This document shows positions 12,879 to 23,450 of a DNA stretch of 64,000 nt, one piece after another. The notes under the pieces were generated by a model. It was not told the DNA's origin. It saw only the letters and a list, made by a program, of their open reading frames with translations, and made no database searches. The first letter of the stretch is position 1, and each line of letters opens with the position of its first letter. The stretch comes from Chlorophyllum brunneum (Eukaryota; Basidiomycota; Agaricomycetes; Agaricales; Agaricaceae), in the NCBI GenBank assembly GCA_963576785.1, contig OY756149.1:1612001-1676000 (forward strand). The letters are read 5' to 3'. The position numbers and the translations under genes are program-made.

Positions 12879-13251
12879 GTTGGTCTATGCCCAACAGGCA
12901 TAGCTGCGCCCTACCCTAGACTTCCTCTCCGAACTCTCGAACAGTCTGTTTTTTCCCCTATCATTTATTGCTTTCTTTTGTGATGTGTCGCCGTTCGCTT
13001 GGTTCGCTTTCGTCGTTATTTCGTGTTCAGTTCCTGTGTTCTCGCCTTTGTTACATTCTGCGTGTACAACTAATATGAGTAATACCTGTCGCTAAGTATT
13101 TCGCATTTCGCTGTCCCATATTAACAGGCTGTTACGCTGATGTTCGATCCACTGGTACCTTGTGTGACTTAGTCCAACTCGAATGCCGGGTGGGAAGGAA
13201 TCGATGCAATGCAGGGAGATGGTACAAATTCGAGGTACAGAGCTTTACAAT
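12879..13251. other. Convergent 3' region
   Basis: The gap holds the 3' UTRs of the converging PARP-finger and eS26 genes. It is T-rich around 12950-13040. No other gene is seen. Confidence 0.5.
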
Positions 13252-13919
13252 TTATACCTTTGTTCCACTAGCTTTTGCGTCTTCCGCGGCAGCAACAGCA
13301 GGATTCACCTTCTTTCCATCTTTCCATCGGACACGTGGAGGGGGGGCACGGTTGCGACGGCCCTCACGGGAGCGGACACGGACAACTAGGAATTTGATGA
13401 AAATAGATAATAAAAATCTGGCTAGGAAATCACACACCATGCGAGTGGATAGCACACGATACGCAGTACGCGATTTTGATGTACAACTTAGGGATAACGT
13501 ATTCTGGAATATGATTATACGAAGTCAGATACACTTGCCAAGACAGAGGGGAGTAGCTACTCACCAGGATATACGCTGGCTTCATTGATATCCCTGACGG
13601 CGGCACTCTCGACCATGTTCCTCACTGTGAAGCGCTTGATAGCCTTGTCCTTCCCTACACAGCGAGAGCAGTTAGAGCAGCGGACGAATTTAACATGGCC
13701 GCGGCCCTTCTTGTTGCGACCGCCATTTCTTCTTTTCTTGGTCTAGAAAAGAGAACAAATGGTCAGCATTACTCCCGAATTGAAGGAGTCGCCACATCAA
13801 TCGACATCCAAAGTCCCATTAGCGCATCCGACCCAATTCTGCGTATTTTGACAGAAATTTGGTACGAATGGGCGGGAAACGGTTGCCTGGATGCAATGGG
13901 CGGGATGAATACACACCAT
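13252..13919 (-). CDS. RPS26: 40S ribosomal protein S26 (eS26)
   Basis: eS26 sits at the mRNA exit channel of the 40S subunit. The minus strand encodes [18 protein letters not shown], the zinc-binding CSNCSRC and CVSCAIH motifs, and [20 protein letters not shown], all hallmark eS26 sequence. The protein ends KASGTKV with TAA at 13252. The coding region is split by three introns. The two internal ones are at about 13510-13565 and 13390-13442. The first follows the initiator ATG directly (ATG at 13917-13919, then gtgtgt) and joins to ACCAAGAAAAGA at 13741. This organisation is common for fungal ribosomal protein genes. Length is about 115-120 residues, normal for the family. Confidence 0.93.
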
Positions 13920-14325
13920 TTTGTCCTGAGAGGTCGAGAGGCGATGTGTTGGACGACGATGGGGGCGATCCAGCGACACACTAAGGGCTCAATTTCGGAT
14001 GTCCCCGTTCACACGGGACGGCCGGATGTCCGGAATGTATTGTTAGCCGGCCCTGACCGGGACCTACAGTGATTGACATTTCAGAACAATGGCTGGCTAT
14101 CTTTAGTTACCACCTCAACCAACCTTTTGTTCTACAGGTGAATATAAAGGATGGAAACCCAGGCAGACTTTTTCTTTACCTCCCTGGTGCCTCGCCATTC
14201 CCCTTCATTCTTTATACTCTACGTTCCTTTTCGGATTTCCTGTAGAGCCAGGTGCTCATAGACTTCCACTTTCAACGACTGACGGCTGGTACATCGACTT
14301 CACGTTCTAATCAACATTCACGACT
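13920..14325. other. Divergent promoter region of RPS26 and the CBM19 gene
   Basis: About 400 bases lie between two divergent starts. Pyrimidine-rich stretches near 14170-14250 precede the plus-strand gene. No RNA gene is seen. Confidence 0.5.
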
Positions 14326-15435
14326 ATGATGCACAGGACTCTGTTGCTTTCTCTTCTCGGCTTTACTGTTGCGACTTTCGCTGCACCGACTTCGATTGAT
14401 GCAGCGACTTTATTGCAGAATGGCGAAGAAGCCCAGGCACTCAATAGATATTTCAAGTTACTGAAGGCTGCTGACCCTTGTCAAGGTGCGCTAATCACCT
14501 TTCTCTGCTTATTTGTGTGACTGAGTATTGGGTGCCAACAGATGGCCAGGTTGCGTGCCTCGGGACTAAGACTATTGCAAAGTGCGAAGGCACCACTTGG
14601 GAGACCACGTTAGGCCAGTGCTCGAGATCTCAGGATTGCTTTGCCTTACCGTCTGTATCAAGTGGAGGAGCGGTAAGTGTTCATTTACTACTCACGTTAC
14701 CAACGCATAGTCAATGTGATTGTTCGACAGAGAATCACTTGCACAAGCGAAAAGAGTGCGGAGAACCTCATCACTGCGACTGGAGCTGTAGGAGGGATTT
14801 TTGGAAACCCAGCAAACGGCACTATGGAAGTTAGCAATGGTGGTTCAACGCAACGCAATCCTGACGCGTCTTCCGCATCGTATATCACGAGCCCCAGTAC
14901 TCTTGTATCAGACTTTACTCCCGGTGCAACTTCGGCGCTTCCGAGCCCGAGTTCTGGAGCCAATGTTCCAGGCGACAGGGATGCTGATACTACTTATGGT
15001 TCCACCACTTCGCGTGGGCCTTGCACCATCCACGATGGTAATGCCAATGCCACACCTTCCCAGCCGACGCCTACAGTAGTCGCAGACACGCCTCCTTCCA
15101 CATCAACGAATTCGCCCTCCTCGATTTCCGCAACTCGTGCACCAGATGTCCCTTCTCCTTCCGACGCAGGTCAGCCCAGGGTTACTGTTACTGTGACTCT
15201 CGTTCCATCCCAGCCCACAACTCTCCCTCCCCAAACACGTACAATCTCTCCCCAAGATGCCGCTGCAGTCATCTCGAGCATAAACGCCGCCGATGGTTCC
15301 GTGTCTCCATCTTACGCTCAAAGCTCATCCGCTGCACCTTATTCTACCGATCCTGCCTCAGTTACACCCCAGGCTACTAGCTCCTCGGCTCCCGCTTCAC
15401 TTGCTCCCACTCACGGAGGTTCCGGAGGCTATTAA
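14326..15435 (+). CDS. Secreted protein with CBM19 chitin-binding module and Ser/Thr/Pro-rich tail
   Basis: The N-terminus MMHRTLLLSLLGFTVATFA is a clear signal peptide with a likely cleavage after TFAAP. Two introns (about 14486-14541 and 14671-14731) join three exons. The module has the cysteine spacing of CBM19: DPCQ, VACLGTK, AKCEGTTW, GQCSRSQDCFALPSV, then ITCTSEK. CBM19 binds chitin and is known from fungal chitinases. Here no glycoside hydrolase domain is attached. The C-terminal 200 residues are rich in Ser, Thr and Pro and should be heavily O-glycosylated. The very end, GGSGGY, lacks a convincing hydrophobic GPI signal. A wall-associated or chitin-shielding role is inferred from the module alone. 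Confidence 0.82.
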
Positions 15436-15702
15436 TGGCGATACCCCTAAGCATGTTGTATCTTTAGTATCCCTGTATATTCGAACAGTCCACGCAAGTC
15501 CGCATACGTATATTATATTTCAAATCAATGTTCAGAATTTGTTTCCACAAAGTTCTCACGCCTGTTGTTCCGTTCGGCCGCTTTCCGAGCGTTCGAAACT
15601 CCAAAGCAAGTTTCCGGTTACAATGGTTCTCTCTTACGACCTCAACAACAACATTGTTTTCGCCATCTACCACCATCCTCTTCGTGAAGAGGTTTTTTAG
15701 AA

Positions 15703-18667
15703 ATGAATCGACCTGGTAAGCATTACCTCCGACATCGATGTGTTTACATTTGACATTCTCCTCAACAGGCCAACCGTCCAGACCGTCCAATAGACCAAAT
15801 TCAAGTACATCATCGGATCGTCCATCTTGGAAATCCAACACCCGTCTGAGCACTGCAAGTGACGATGAGAGGCAATATTCGCGAAAGGCATCCGGGACCT
15901 CATCGTACGGCCCACACGAGCGCCCAGCTTCAGCCTCTGGACCACGCAACATTCCTACAACGGACCGGAGAGAAATTTTTGGCAGCACTCCTCAGGCCTA
16001 CCCGTCCCATGCAGGTTTTTCCTCGGCTCAATCTCGAACATCGTCCGGGTATCGCACTACCCCGTCCTCGCCGTATCGATCAGGTCCAAGGAAAGGGCCA
16101 TTAGCAGAACCGACCAGGTCGAATCCAACTGCGCCTGTCTGGGATGCTGGACCGAACCGACCTCGTGGAGTAGGGTTCAACACGGTATGGGATTTCATAC
16201 GACCTGCTTCCACTCCCAACACCGATAGATTGCATAGCAGCGAACACCAAACCGTAATCCGGGTTATGTCTCGGCGCCTTCAACACTACGCGGACCAGGT
16301 AAGCATACGCTTATCTTGTTCGTTAATAATACGTCTAATATCCAGATTAGGACGCAAAGCAGCATCTACAGCACCTCCTATGTGGAATCCAACTAATGAA
16401 CCTCAAAGTCTCAAGATCAGTCGGATGACACCGACACCCAGAAAACGTCCACCCATCGAGATCGTTAAATCAACGAACTTCCCCAAGCCATTCTGGCAGC
16501 ATCAAGATGATGAACATGAAGCCCGACAGAAAGTTGAACGCAGGATGACCAGACTTGGCGAATCCGGACAGCACACGACCCCATCCAAACAATCCTCAGC
16601 GCAGCCTCGACGAGCGTATCTAAGTCCTACACTCCAAATTGTCAAAGACCCACCTTCGGATGATGACGGGGAAGGAAATCAAGATAAGGATAGCCACGCT
16701 ATGGAGGTTGATGACGCGCCGCAGAAGAACATAGGCGTGAAAACAATACAACCACGAAGGTAAGGCCTAAGCTATCTTCCAGTCTACCTCATTCTCACAG
16801 CTAGACTCCCAATTTCAGTGCGCATACTGGCATACTCGCAAATCGTAAAGCTGCTCGAAAGACCAAATGGATGCCACCTCCCGAGGAATCATCAGAAGAC
16901 GACTCATCGTCCTCTTCCAGCTCATCATTCAATTCCATAATCGACTTAAGCGATACAGAAAGTGGACCTGGTAATGGACCCGCAGGCCATGCAAGTAAAC
17001 CTGAGGAAGGTCCACTAACCGAGAATGAGATCGTTATCGTCGAGCAACCACAGCCTGTCATCACCATCTCACTTCCTCAGATTACACCAGTAAATCCTCG
17101 CCTGCACCCTCTGGATACAGAACCCCCAGAGTCTCTCGTTGCTGCGTTGGACGAATTCTGTTTACCCTCCATAAGGATGCAAAAGACAAGACAACTACCA
17201 TTCCTACTGAGGAATTTGCGCCGGGGGTTTCGGTTACGGTGCAACTCCATTGGTACCAAAACCACAAGGTCAAGACCTAAGATGCCCGTAGTCGTCCAGT
17301 ACGAATATATGGAGTCAATTTTCGTGACACATATGTCGAAGTGGCTTTGTCCACTCTGTGAATTGCATGGTGTGTTTCCGAACAAGGAGATGCTCAGGTG
17401 TCACCTACACTGGGATCACTCCGAGGTTATATTGGAGCGTTGGGAACAGCGGACAAATAATCAGGTGAGTTTATACGTACATTTCGATGTACTACACACA
17501 TTGACGTGCACACGAGGGGAGAGCAGAGTGGAGAGTCCATATTCTTGTGCCTGAAGTCATCTATGAATCAATAAAACCTAGGTTCGGGTTATTTTCCGAG
17601 TTCGATCTTCCTACCTCTAACATGGTTTACAGAGAGTTTGATATAGTCACCAAATTGGAACCACGGGAGGTATCCGTCGGACCTGGCACCTATTCCACCC
17701 CCACTCCTTCAGCGATAAGAGGAATCCGGAAGCTGAGGCTTTCTAGCGCCTTGTTATCACAACCGCCCTTGCCTGTACGCACATCACCACCAGCGCCCTC
17801 CATACCCACTCTGGAACCGTCAGTTGAACCTTCCCCAGACCCTCGCGATGCGACGCCCGGGATCGATTCCAAGCAGAATCTTTTCCGAAACCTTGATTCC
17901 CTGGAACCTCCCGTCCTGAAAACACTATACCCTGAGCGTCGCGAAGACTTCGCAGCGCGGTGGACGTCCACGACCCCCTCATGGACAAATCGCTCACGAT
18001 CCCTTCTCACAAGCACAACGGAACGAACCAACGAGTCTCCGAGCACTGTCCGCATAGAACACACACCCGGTCCCGCCGGTGGTTTATACCCTAGTCCACC
18101 ACCTGTACATGATCCACTAGGACCTGCGGCACAATACCCTTATTTACCAGCAAGGTCCCAAAATGGTGGCCCGGATATTCATTACTCATGTCGACCTGGT
18201 GGTCCAAGTACGTTTGATCTATTGGGCACACTTCCTTTGGAACCTTTCGGGGTTTTGGAGTGGGATGTCTTGGAACGGGAGGAAGAAATCTACGAGAGTG
18301 ACGATGTGAAGGTTGAATACAAAGTCATGCACGCCTTGTGGTTGAGGTGGATGATGTTGCATAGGTGAGAACCTGCGTGTGCTTGCATTTTACTATGGTT
18401 CTGATCTCTCGATATAAGGGCCACGTTCATGCAAAACTATTATAAAGGCACACTTGCATTTATTAACGAGCATTGGAGGATGATTCATCAGGCTGCCGGG
18501 TGGAGGGCTATGCGACATTGGCTACTCGTGAGTTTAATATTCGTAGATTGATGCAGTTGATGTAAAGGAGGCATCAGGGATTGCTCGCACACCGATTTTT
18601 GACCATACACGAAGTTGCAAGAGCCTTGAAACACTACGAAAGTCTCACCGGGATGTCTTTTTGGTAA
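15703..18667 (+). CDS. SUZ12: SUZ12-like polycomb protein (C2H2 finger plus VEFS box)
   Basis: SUZ12 is the scaffold of PRC2, which methylates histone H3 lysine 27. The first exon is tiny (ATGAATCGACCTG at 15703), with an intron to about 15769. A long disordered N-terminal region follows. The finger WLCPLCELHGVFPNKEMLRC with downstream H...H lies near 17340-17420 and leads into RVHILVPEVIYES. The C-terminus matches a VEFS box: ALWLRWMMLHRATFMQNYY, INEHWRMIHQ and ARALKHYESLTGMSFW, ending with TAA at 18665-18667. Introns are visible at about 16762-16819, 17464-17530, 18364-18418 and 18531-18580. One expected intron at 16300-16346 looks perfect but changes the frame, so this part of the model is uncertain. 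Nucleus is the expected location. Confidence 0.82.
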
Positions 18668-18831
18668 ATTTCATTCTACATCTATCATCACCAACCGTCA
18701 CAACAAAAAGTACGGGAATCTACGCTAACAATGTCCTTGTAACATGATAATATACATCTTGAACCATCACGAATATCCCAAGATGTCTTTCGGATTCTTT
18801 CCCTGTATCTTTCTGGACAGGGATCAATCCA

Positions 18832-19849
18832 TCAGAAGGACGCTAAATCCACCCTTGGGGCATAACTCGAGGGCGGCACGGGGAGGGGTGGTCGTGCAGA
18901 TCTGTGTGGAGAGCGTGGAGCCACAACTGACCTATATGTTGGTGCGCGAGAGGCCACACTCATCCTGTCATCCTCGTTCTCTCTATACACCGGCAAGGTT
19001 GCGAAGCTATACTGACTGAACGTAGTGCCGTACGTAGGGGGACGATGCCTTCCTGATGTTTCCGGTGGGTCTTCATCAGTGATACTTGTAGCCGTTGGCG
19101 TTTCGGGTAACCTCATGTCGCTGAGGTCCACATCAAGCGGATCTGGGTCGGTGATAGAGGGCGTTGGTGGAGGGGATGTAAGTAGGGATATTTCGGTATG
19201 GTTCAATGAGACAGTGCTCCCAATGGCCCCGCCGGCACTTCCAGATGCTTCATTCATAATATCCGGTACATCTCGATTGCTGGACATGAATGGCCTTCTG
19301 AGCGGTTCCAGCCTCTGCCTCCTCGATATTGCTGTCATGGTCGTCGTCGACGAACGTTTTGAAGCTTCACTACCACTCCTAGAAAGACTGCTGGGTGTTT
19401 CAGTGTCTGTGAATGGCGTAACATGCGTTCGATTGAGTTCTCTGGCAGGTTGTACAAAACCGCTTTCGAGACTCTGCAGCATGATATCTGCAGAAGTGAT
19501 TGGTGGACGGGCGGAAAACGTAAATCTTCGTAAAGGCAGCCACTTTGAACTGGATGTGTGCTCGGTGTTCAAATCCGCCGGATGAGATGAAGCTCGGATA
19601 CTGCTCGGCTCTTTAACAAACAGCCTAAACCAGGCAAAATAAATCCCCCTTCTCTTGAGCCAGGGTACCGAGTGGATAAATATGAGGAAGAAGGACCCAA
19701 CAACCAGATTGAGTGCAAAAACGAACAACCGATGGCCCACAAGGTAATAAAATATCGTTGAAATTGTGTCAGCAGCTCCACTGCTGTGATCGTGAATGAA
19801 TTAGTGCCCAAGGATGCGAACTAGATTCAATACCGGCTTACCCAGCCAT
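18832..19849 (-). CDS. Single-pass membrane protein with C-terminal RPPTY motif (copy A)
   Basis: The family is not recognised by name. ATG at 19847-19849 gives ATGGCTGG, then an intron of about 60 bases joins in frame to AGSGAADTISTIFYYL. One strong membrane segment follows (FVFALNLVVGSFFLIFIHSV), ending in basic WLKRRG, so the long tail is predicted to be cytoplasmic. The tail is Ser/Thr/Pro-rich and disordered. Near its end (about 19020-19050) it carries RPPTYGT, followed by FATLPVYRENEDDRMSVAS. The same motif recurs in two minus-strand neighbours, which suggests a tandem family. PPxY motifs bind WW domains, for example of Rsp5-type ubiquitin ligases. The stop is at 18832-18834. Confidence 0.68.
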
Positions 19850-20712
19850 CCTCTTGCTCCAACTTTCAGGGGTGAGTGCGATTGAAAAGACCAAACAAGA
19901 ACTCATTATCAAGAGCTCCAAGTGATGGCCGCGATATCATCCGTCCTCTAAAGCCCGCCCGCAAACTAGCAATCCTGTGTATCCGCATCGCAATATACAG
20001 GGGTTAAATCATTGATCAGCAGCAAGAGCATCAGAAGATCAGTTCCAGCTTCTAAATTGTTATCCCGTGCGAAGTTATTGGACGCACGGGGGTTTTTCCG
20101 CCTCGAAATAGCGCGAAACCAGTGCACAGACCTCAAACAAACAGTCAGTCATCTGATTTTGTGCAGCTTTAAGCTTCGTAACAGAGTATATCGCGGTCAC
20201 AGCGGAAATTGACAGATTCAATTTGTGGGAAGAAAGATGGAACGCGCCCAGGTTGGAGGACCTGTGTCCCGCTGCCGCCCCTTTCCCTTCACGCCTTCTA
20301 CGTGCGGGATTATGTTCATAACTGATAAAATGTTCTGGCCCACAGACAGAAACCAAAGGATCTGCTACTTGGTTGGCTGGGGTTCTAACCAATGTGTAAC
20401 ACGAAGTTTGAGGGTTGGGTGGCTTAGTAAAGATTGGCAGCTAAGTTACGTGTTGAGTAGCAAAGCATCTTTACGGGCCCTTGAATTTTGGCCATGGTGG
20501 TTAAGAATGGTGGCAGAACTCTAATCAAGGTAGGCAAACAGAGCAGAGAATACACAGGAGGGTTGTCCCAATCTTCGTTGGCACGGAACGCTACGGTAAC
20601 CGAGGTTCTTCGATTTGCTCGAAAGGAAGGGAAGGCAACAACGGCGGGCGTGAAGCAAGCCGACTGCGAGGCCCCCGCACAATGAGACCAGAGAGGCGGC
20701 TTGACGTCTGGC
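19850..20712. other. Intergenic region between tandem copies A and B
   Basis: Scattered short ORFs occur on both strands, none resembling a known family. The region presumably holds the promoter of copy A and the 3' region of copy B. No RNA gene or repeat is recognised. Confidence 0.45.
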
Positions 20713-21538
20713 TCAAGCGATCTCCATCGTCCTCTCGGTATAGCGAGTAGAGACGGCAGTACGACTCGCATGAGTATGATACGTCGGTGGTCTAGTGCTC
20801 TCTACAGGGTTCCGTAGAGAAATATCTTCCCTAGGATCCGTGATTATAGAAGTAGAAGTGCTCCTTGAACTGTAGCCGGCGAGTGGTAAAGAATGCTAAG
20901 GGGTCGTGGCCGGGGTAGTGGAAAGGCGAGACAATGAGCGGGAAGGCCCTGTTCTATCATGATGTTCCGAGGCCTCAAGCCTTGGCGGTCGGGGTTCGAC
21001 AGGCGGTTCTGTAGCGTGATCTACTACCGCGATGGAACCATGATCGACGTTGAAATAGTAGAGAACTACGGGTAGCAGTCCTACTTGTAGGATCATCCAG
21101 TATCTCTGGTGTCGGCGAGCGGCTGCCACTACCACTCTGAAGGGCGGTGGTAATGGTCTGGGTTTCGGGGTCAGACCATCTGGAGGCGGGTTCGACGAAA
21201 TCCTCCGAACCCAAAACGAGAGCCGGAGATTCAAGCTGGCAATATGGCAAAACATGGAGGTCTCGTTGTCTCCTATCGATCTCCGCCAGGTCAATTCTTT
21301 GTGGGATACCGATTTCTGCTCGCCGGGGTGATGGGCGCCGAAGTGAGGAAATGAAGTTTGAGATGAGTTGGCACACGTCAATCGTCAATCCTAACAAGAC
21401 AGGAGCCAAAAGGAGCAGAATAACGAGATATCGCAGGTTAAAAAGATCCAGGTTTTCAGCGCTCCTTGACACGAGCGGCTGGATACCCTTGCTAGACGAG
21501 ACTAAATTAGTCCTTCGTCTAGTGTGAAAGGATGACAT
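20713..21538 (-). CDS. Single-pass membrane protein with C-terminal RPPTY motif (copy B)
   Basis: ATG at 21536-21538 begins MSSFHTRRRTNLVSSS, followed by KGIQPL and one membrane segment (RYLVILLLLAPVLLGLTIDV). The tail is disordered and Pro/Ser-rich. A frame change near 21065 and an in-frame TAG at 20896-20898 first look like mutations. A 76-base intron (gtagga to ctacag, about 21066-20991) and a 63-base intron (gtctcg to ctacag, about 20936-20874) restore one frame. The protein then ends STRPPTYHTHASRTAV and RTMEIA, with TGA at 20713. The PPTY codons are at 20779-20790. The gene is therefore probably intact. It shares layout and motif with copies A and C; function unknown. Confidence 0.6.
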
Positions 21539-22597
21539 AGTTACCTTGTGGTCGTTCTCCCATAGACTGTCTGCAGGGCATAGGAAGACGCCGAGTTGCC
21601 GATGACTATGAAAATGAAGCAAGGAAAATATCTAGGGCGATGAACCAGTGGAGAATGAGTCATGTCGGGAGAGAGACTGAATTTTCACGAAATATCCCAG
21701 TCTGTGCTTCATGGTTGAGACAAGCTTTTAAAGCGTGTGTCTGAGATCGAGATGCCAGCTGACCCGAGTCTAGTATCCACCAAGACACCTGGTCATCACG
21801 ACAAGTATCGACATCTTTTGGACCAATAACATCTTGTGATCAAATCCGTTTTTCCAGTGTTGATTTATATCGTTGATTCTCTTGTCCCTCAGTTATTTAC
21901 CATCAACTGAGAGCTGACGCATACGCGTTTAACAACAGCAATCATGATATCGTGGAATGCTGATTGCGCCCTACGTATAACGGCATTGAATGGATGGGTA
22001 TTTTGTTCACTGTTTTGAGATTAGGTGAAGTCTATGAGTCGCCGTGGGTACGACCTGGAAATGAGAAGTAAGGCAAAGTACGTGTGTAAACGGTCGCCAG
22101 AACCTCCTACAACAGTATGTACCAGTCTGATCAACACAATGATCCATCCACATATTTTCTCAAGGTTTTTGCGTTCCTCTGTTAGTGTAATATTTTTGGC
22201 TCTTCAATTCCGCTGTGACCACCCCAAGTCAGATCCCAAAGGAGAACGCATCGCCTTTGGGGCAAGACCTTTTCATCTGCGAAATGCCGCCGTGTTAAGA
22301 GAAGTTTCTAGTGTGGTTGTTAGTAATAGAAACGCAAGCAATATGTCGGGGTAGGGCCTCCTGCCTAGTACGCACAAGGCCTTTTGACGAGAAAAGGTCC
22401 ACCGCAGAACATTGACTTGGCGGGCCCGAGAAACCCGTTACTGGGGACTTGCTGGTTCTGAAGCACACAAGCAAGGGTCTGTGTCGCAAGAGTTGAAACA
22501 AACTGTGGATCAAGGCCGGGTGGCGTGCAGGGTGAGCGGGAAAACTTGGGATGGGAAAAACTGTATTCGGCGGGTACCAAAAAAATAGCGGGAGTCT
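21539..22597. other. Intergenic region between tandem copies B and C
   Basis: No ORF here resembles a known protein and no RNA gene is seen. It separates the start of copy B from the 3' end of copy C. Confidence 0.45.
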
Positions 22598-23450
22598 CTA
22601 GATCTTCTGTGCTGGGGGCGGTGGTTGTGGATACGGTGGTAGCGTGGATCTCTGGGTTGGATGTCCTTTAGAAACCGGACTAAATCGCGGGATCGACGCC
22701 CGACTCAAGGGACGATCTTCGTTCTCTCGATATAATGGTAATGTCGAGACACTGGCGTTGGTAAAATACGTCGGCGGTCGTGTGCTCGGTGCCGGGCTAT
22801 ACGTGAAAGAATGTCCATCTTCGCGCATGGAGTCATCAACGTGGGTTGTGTGGTCGCTACCGGCCGCTGGGGGTTCGACTGGTACCGTGCATATCACTAA
22901 ATGAGCCGCACCATCAGGCTCTGGGATCTGATTATGCTGTGGGGGTTCTTGATGAACTTCATTTTGCTCCTGGTTTTGGGTGTGGCCCTGATCCAGTGGA
23001 GCTGGCCCATTGAGATAATCTGGCTCCCCAGTGGTGGTTGTCAATGCCACTATATTTAGGACGGGCTGGTCGAGAGCGTAATTTTGTGTTTCTGTCAAAA
23101 GGGTTGATGAATAGTTTTTGCCTCTAGTATCGGGTGAACTTCCTATGGATCGTTGATGTTCCGACGTGACTTGGGTATCGAGCCGCCCGCTGTCGATAAC
23201 AGATTCAGGAGGAGACCCAAAACATTTGGATCTGGTGAGGTGGCAGCAACGAACAGGGATCTTCCACACAGAGGGGAAGATTATGATAAGACACCCTACG
23301 AGTGGTATGAAAACCGTCAGACACATAATCAATATTGCCGTTGTAAAATCGTCCCTAGAGTTTCCGGTCAGCCACCTATCATGAGCAGTAGTAAGATAGC
23401 AGATACTCGGTTGCAGCCCTGCGGACGGGTGCCGATGAACAGAGCAAGGG
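22598..23450 (-). CDS. Single-pass membrane protein with C-terminal RPPTY motif (copy C)
   Basis: An open frame from about 23450 down to 22598 encodes GLQPSICYLTT, aligning with KGIQPL of copy B, then a membrane segment (IMCLTVFIPLVGCLIIIFPS), basic and cysteine residues, and a disordered tail rich in Gln, Pro and Thr. Near the end it reads TRPPTYFTNASVSTLPLYRENED, closely matching copy A (TLPVYRENED). PPTY is at about 22767-22778. The 5' end is unresolved: the frame runs back to a TAG near 23463 without an ATG, and a splice acceptor there (ctcttag) suggests an upstream exon. Function is unknown; WW-domain recruitment is inferred from the PPxY motif. Confidence 0.55.

Noticed and set aside
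15464..15988. 174-codon minus-strand ORF
   Set aside because: It covers the 3' region of the CBM19 gene and the first SUZ12 exons in antisense and shows no family motif.
20896..21070. Copy B of the PPTY family as a pseudogene with a frameshift and an in-frame TAG
   Set aside because: Two GT-AG introns of 76 and 63 bases restore a single frame through to the RPPTY motif, so no mutation is needed.
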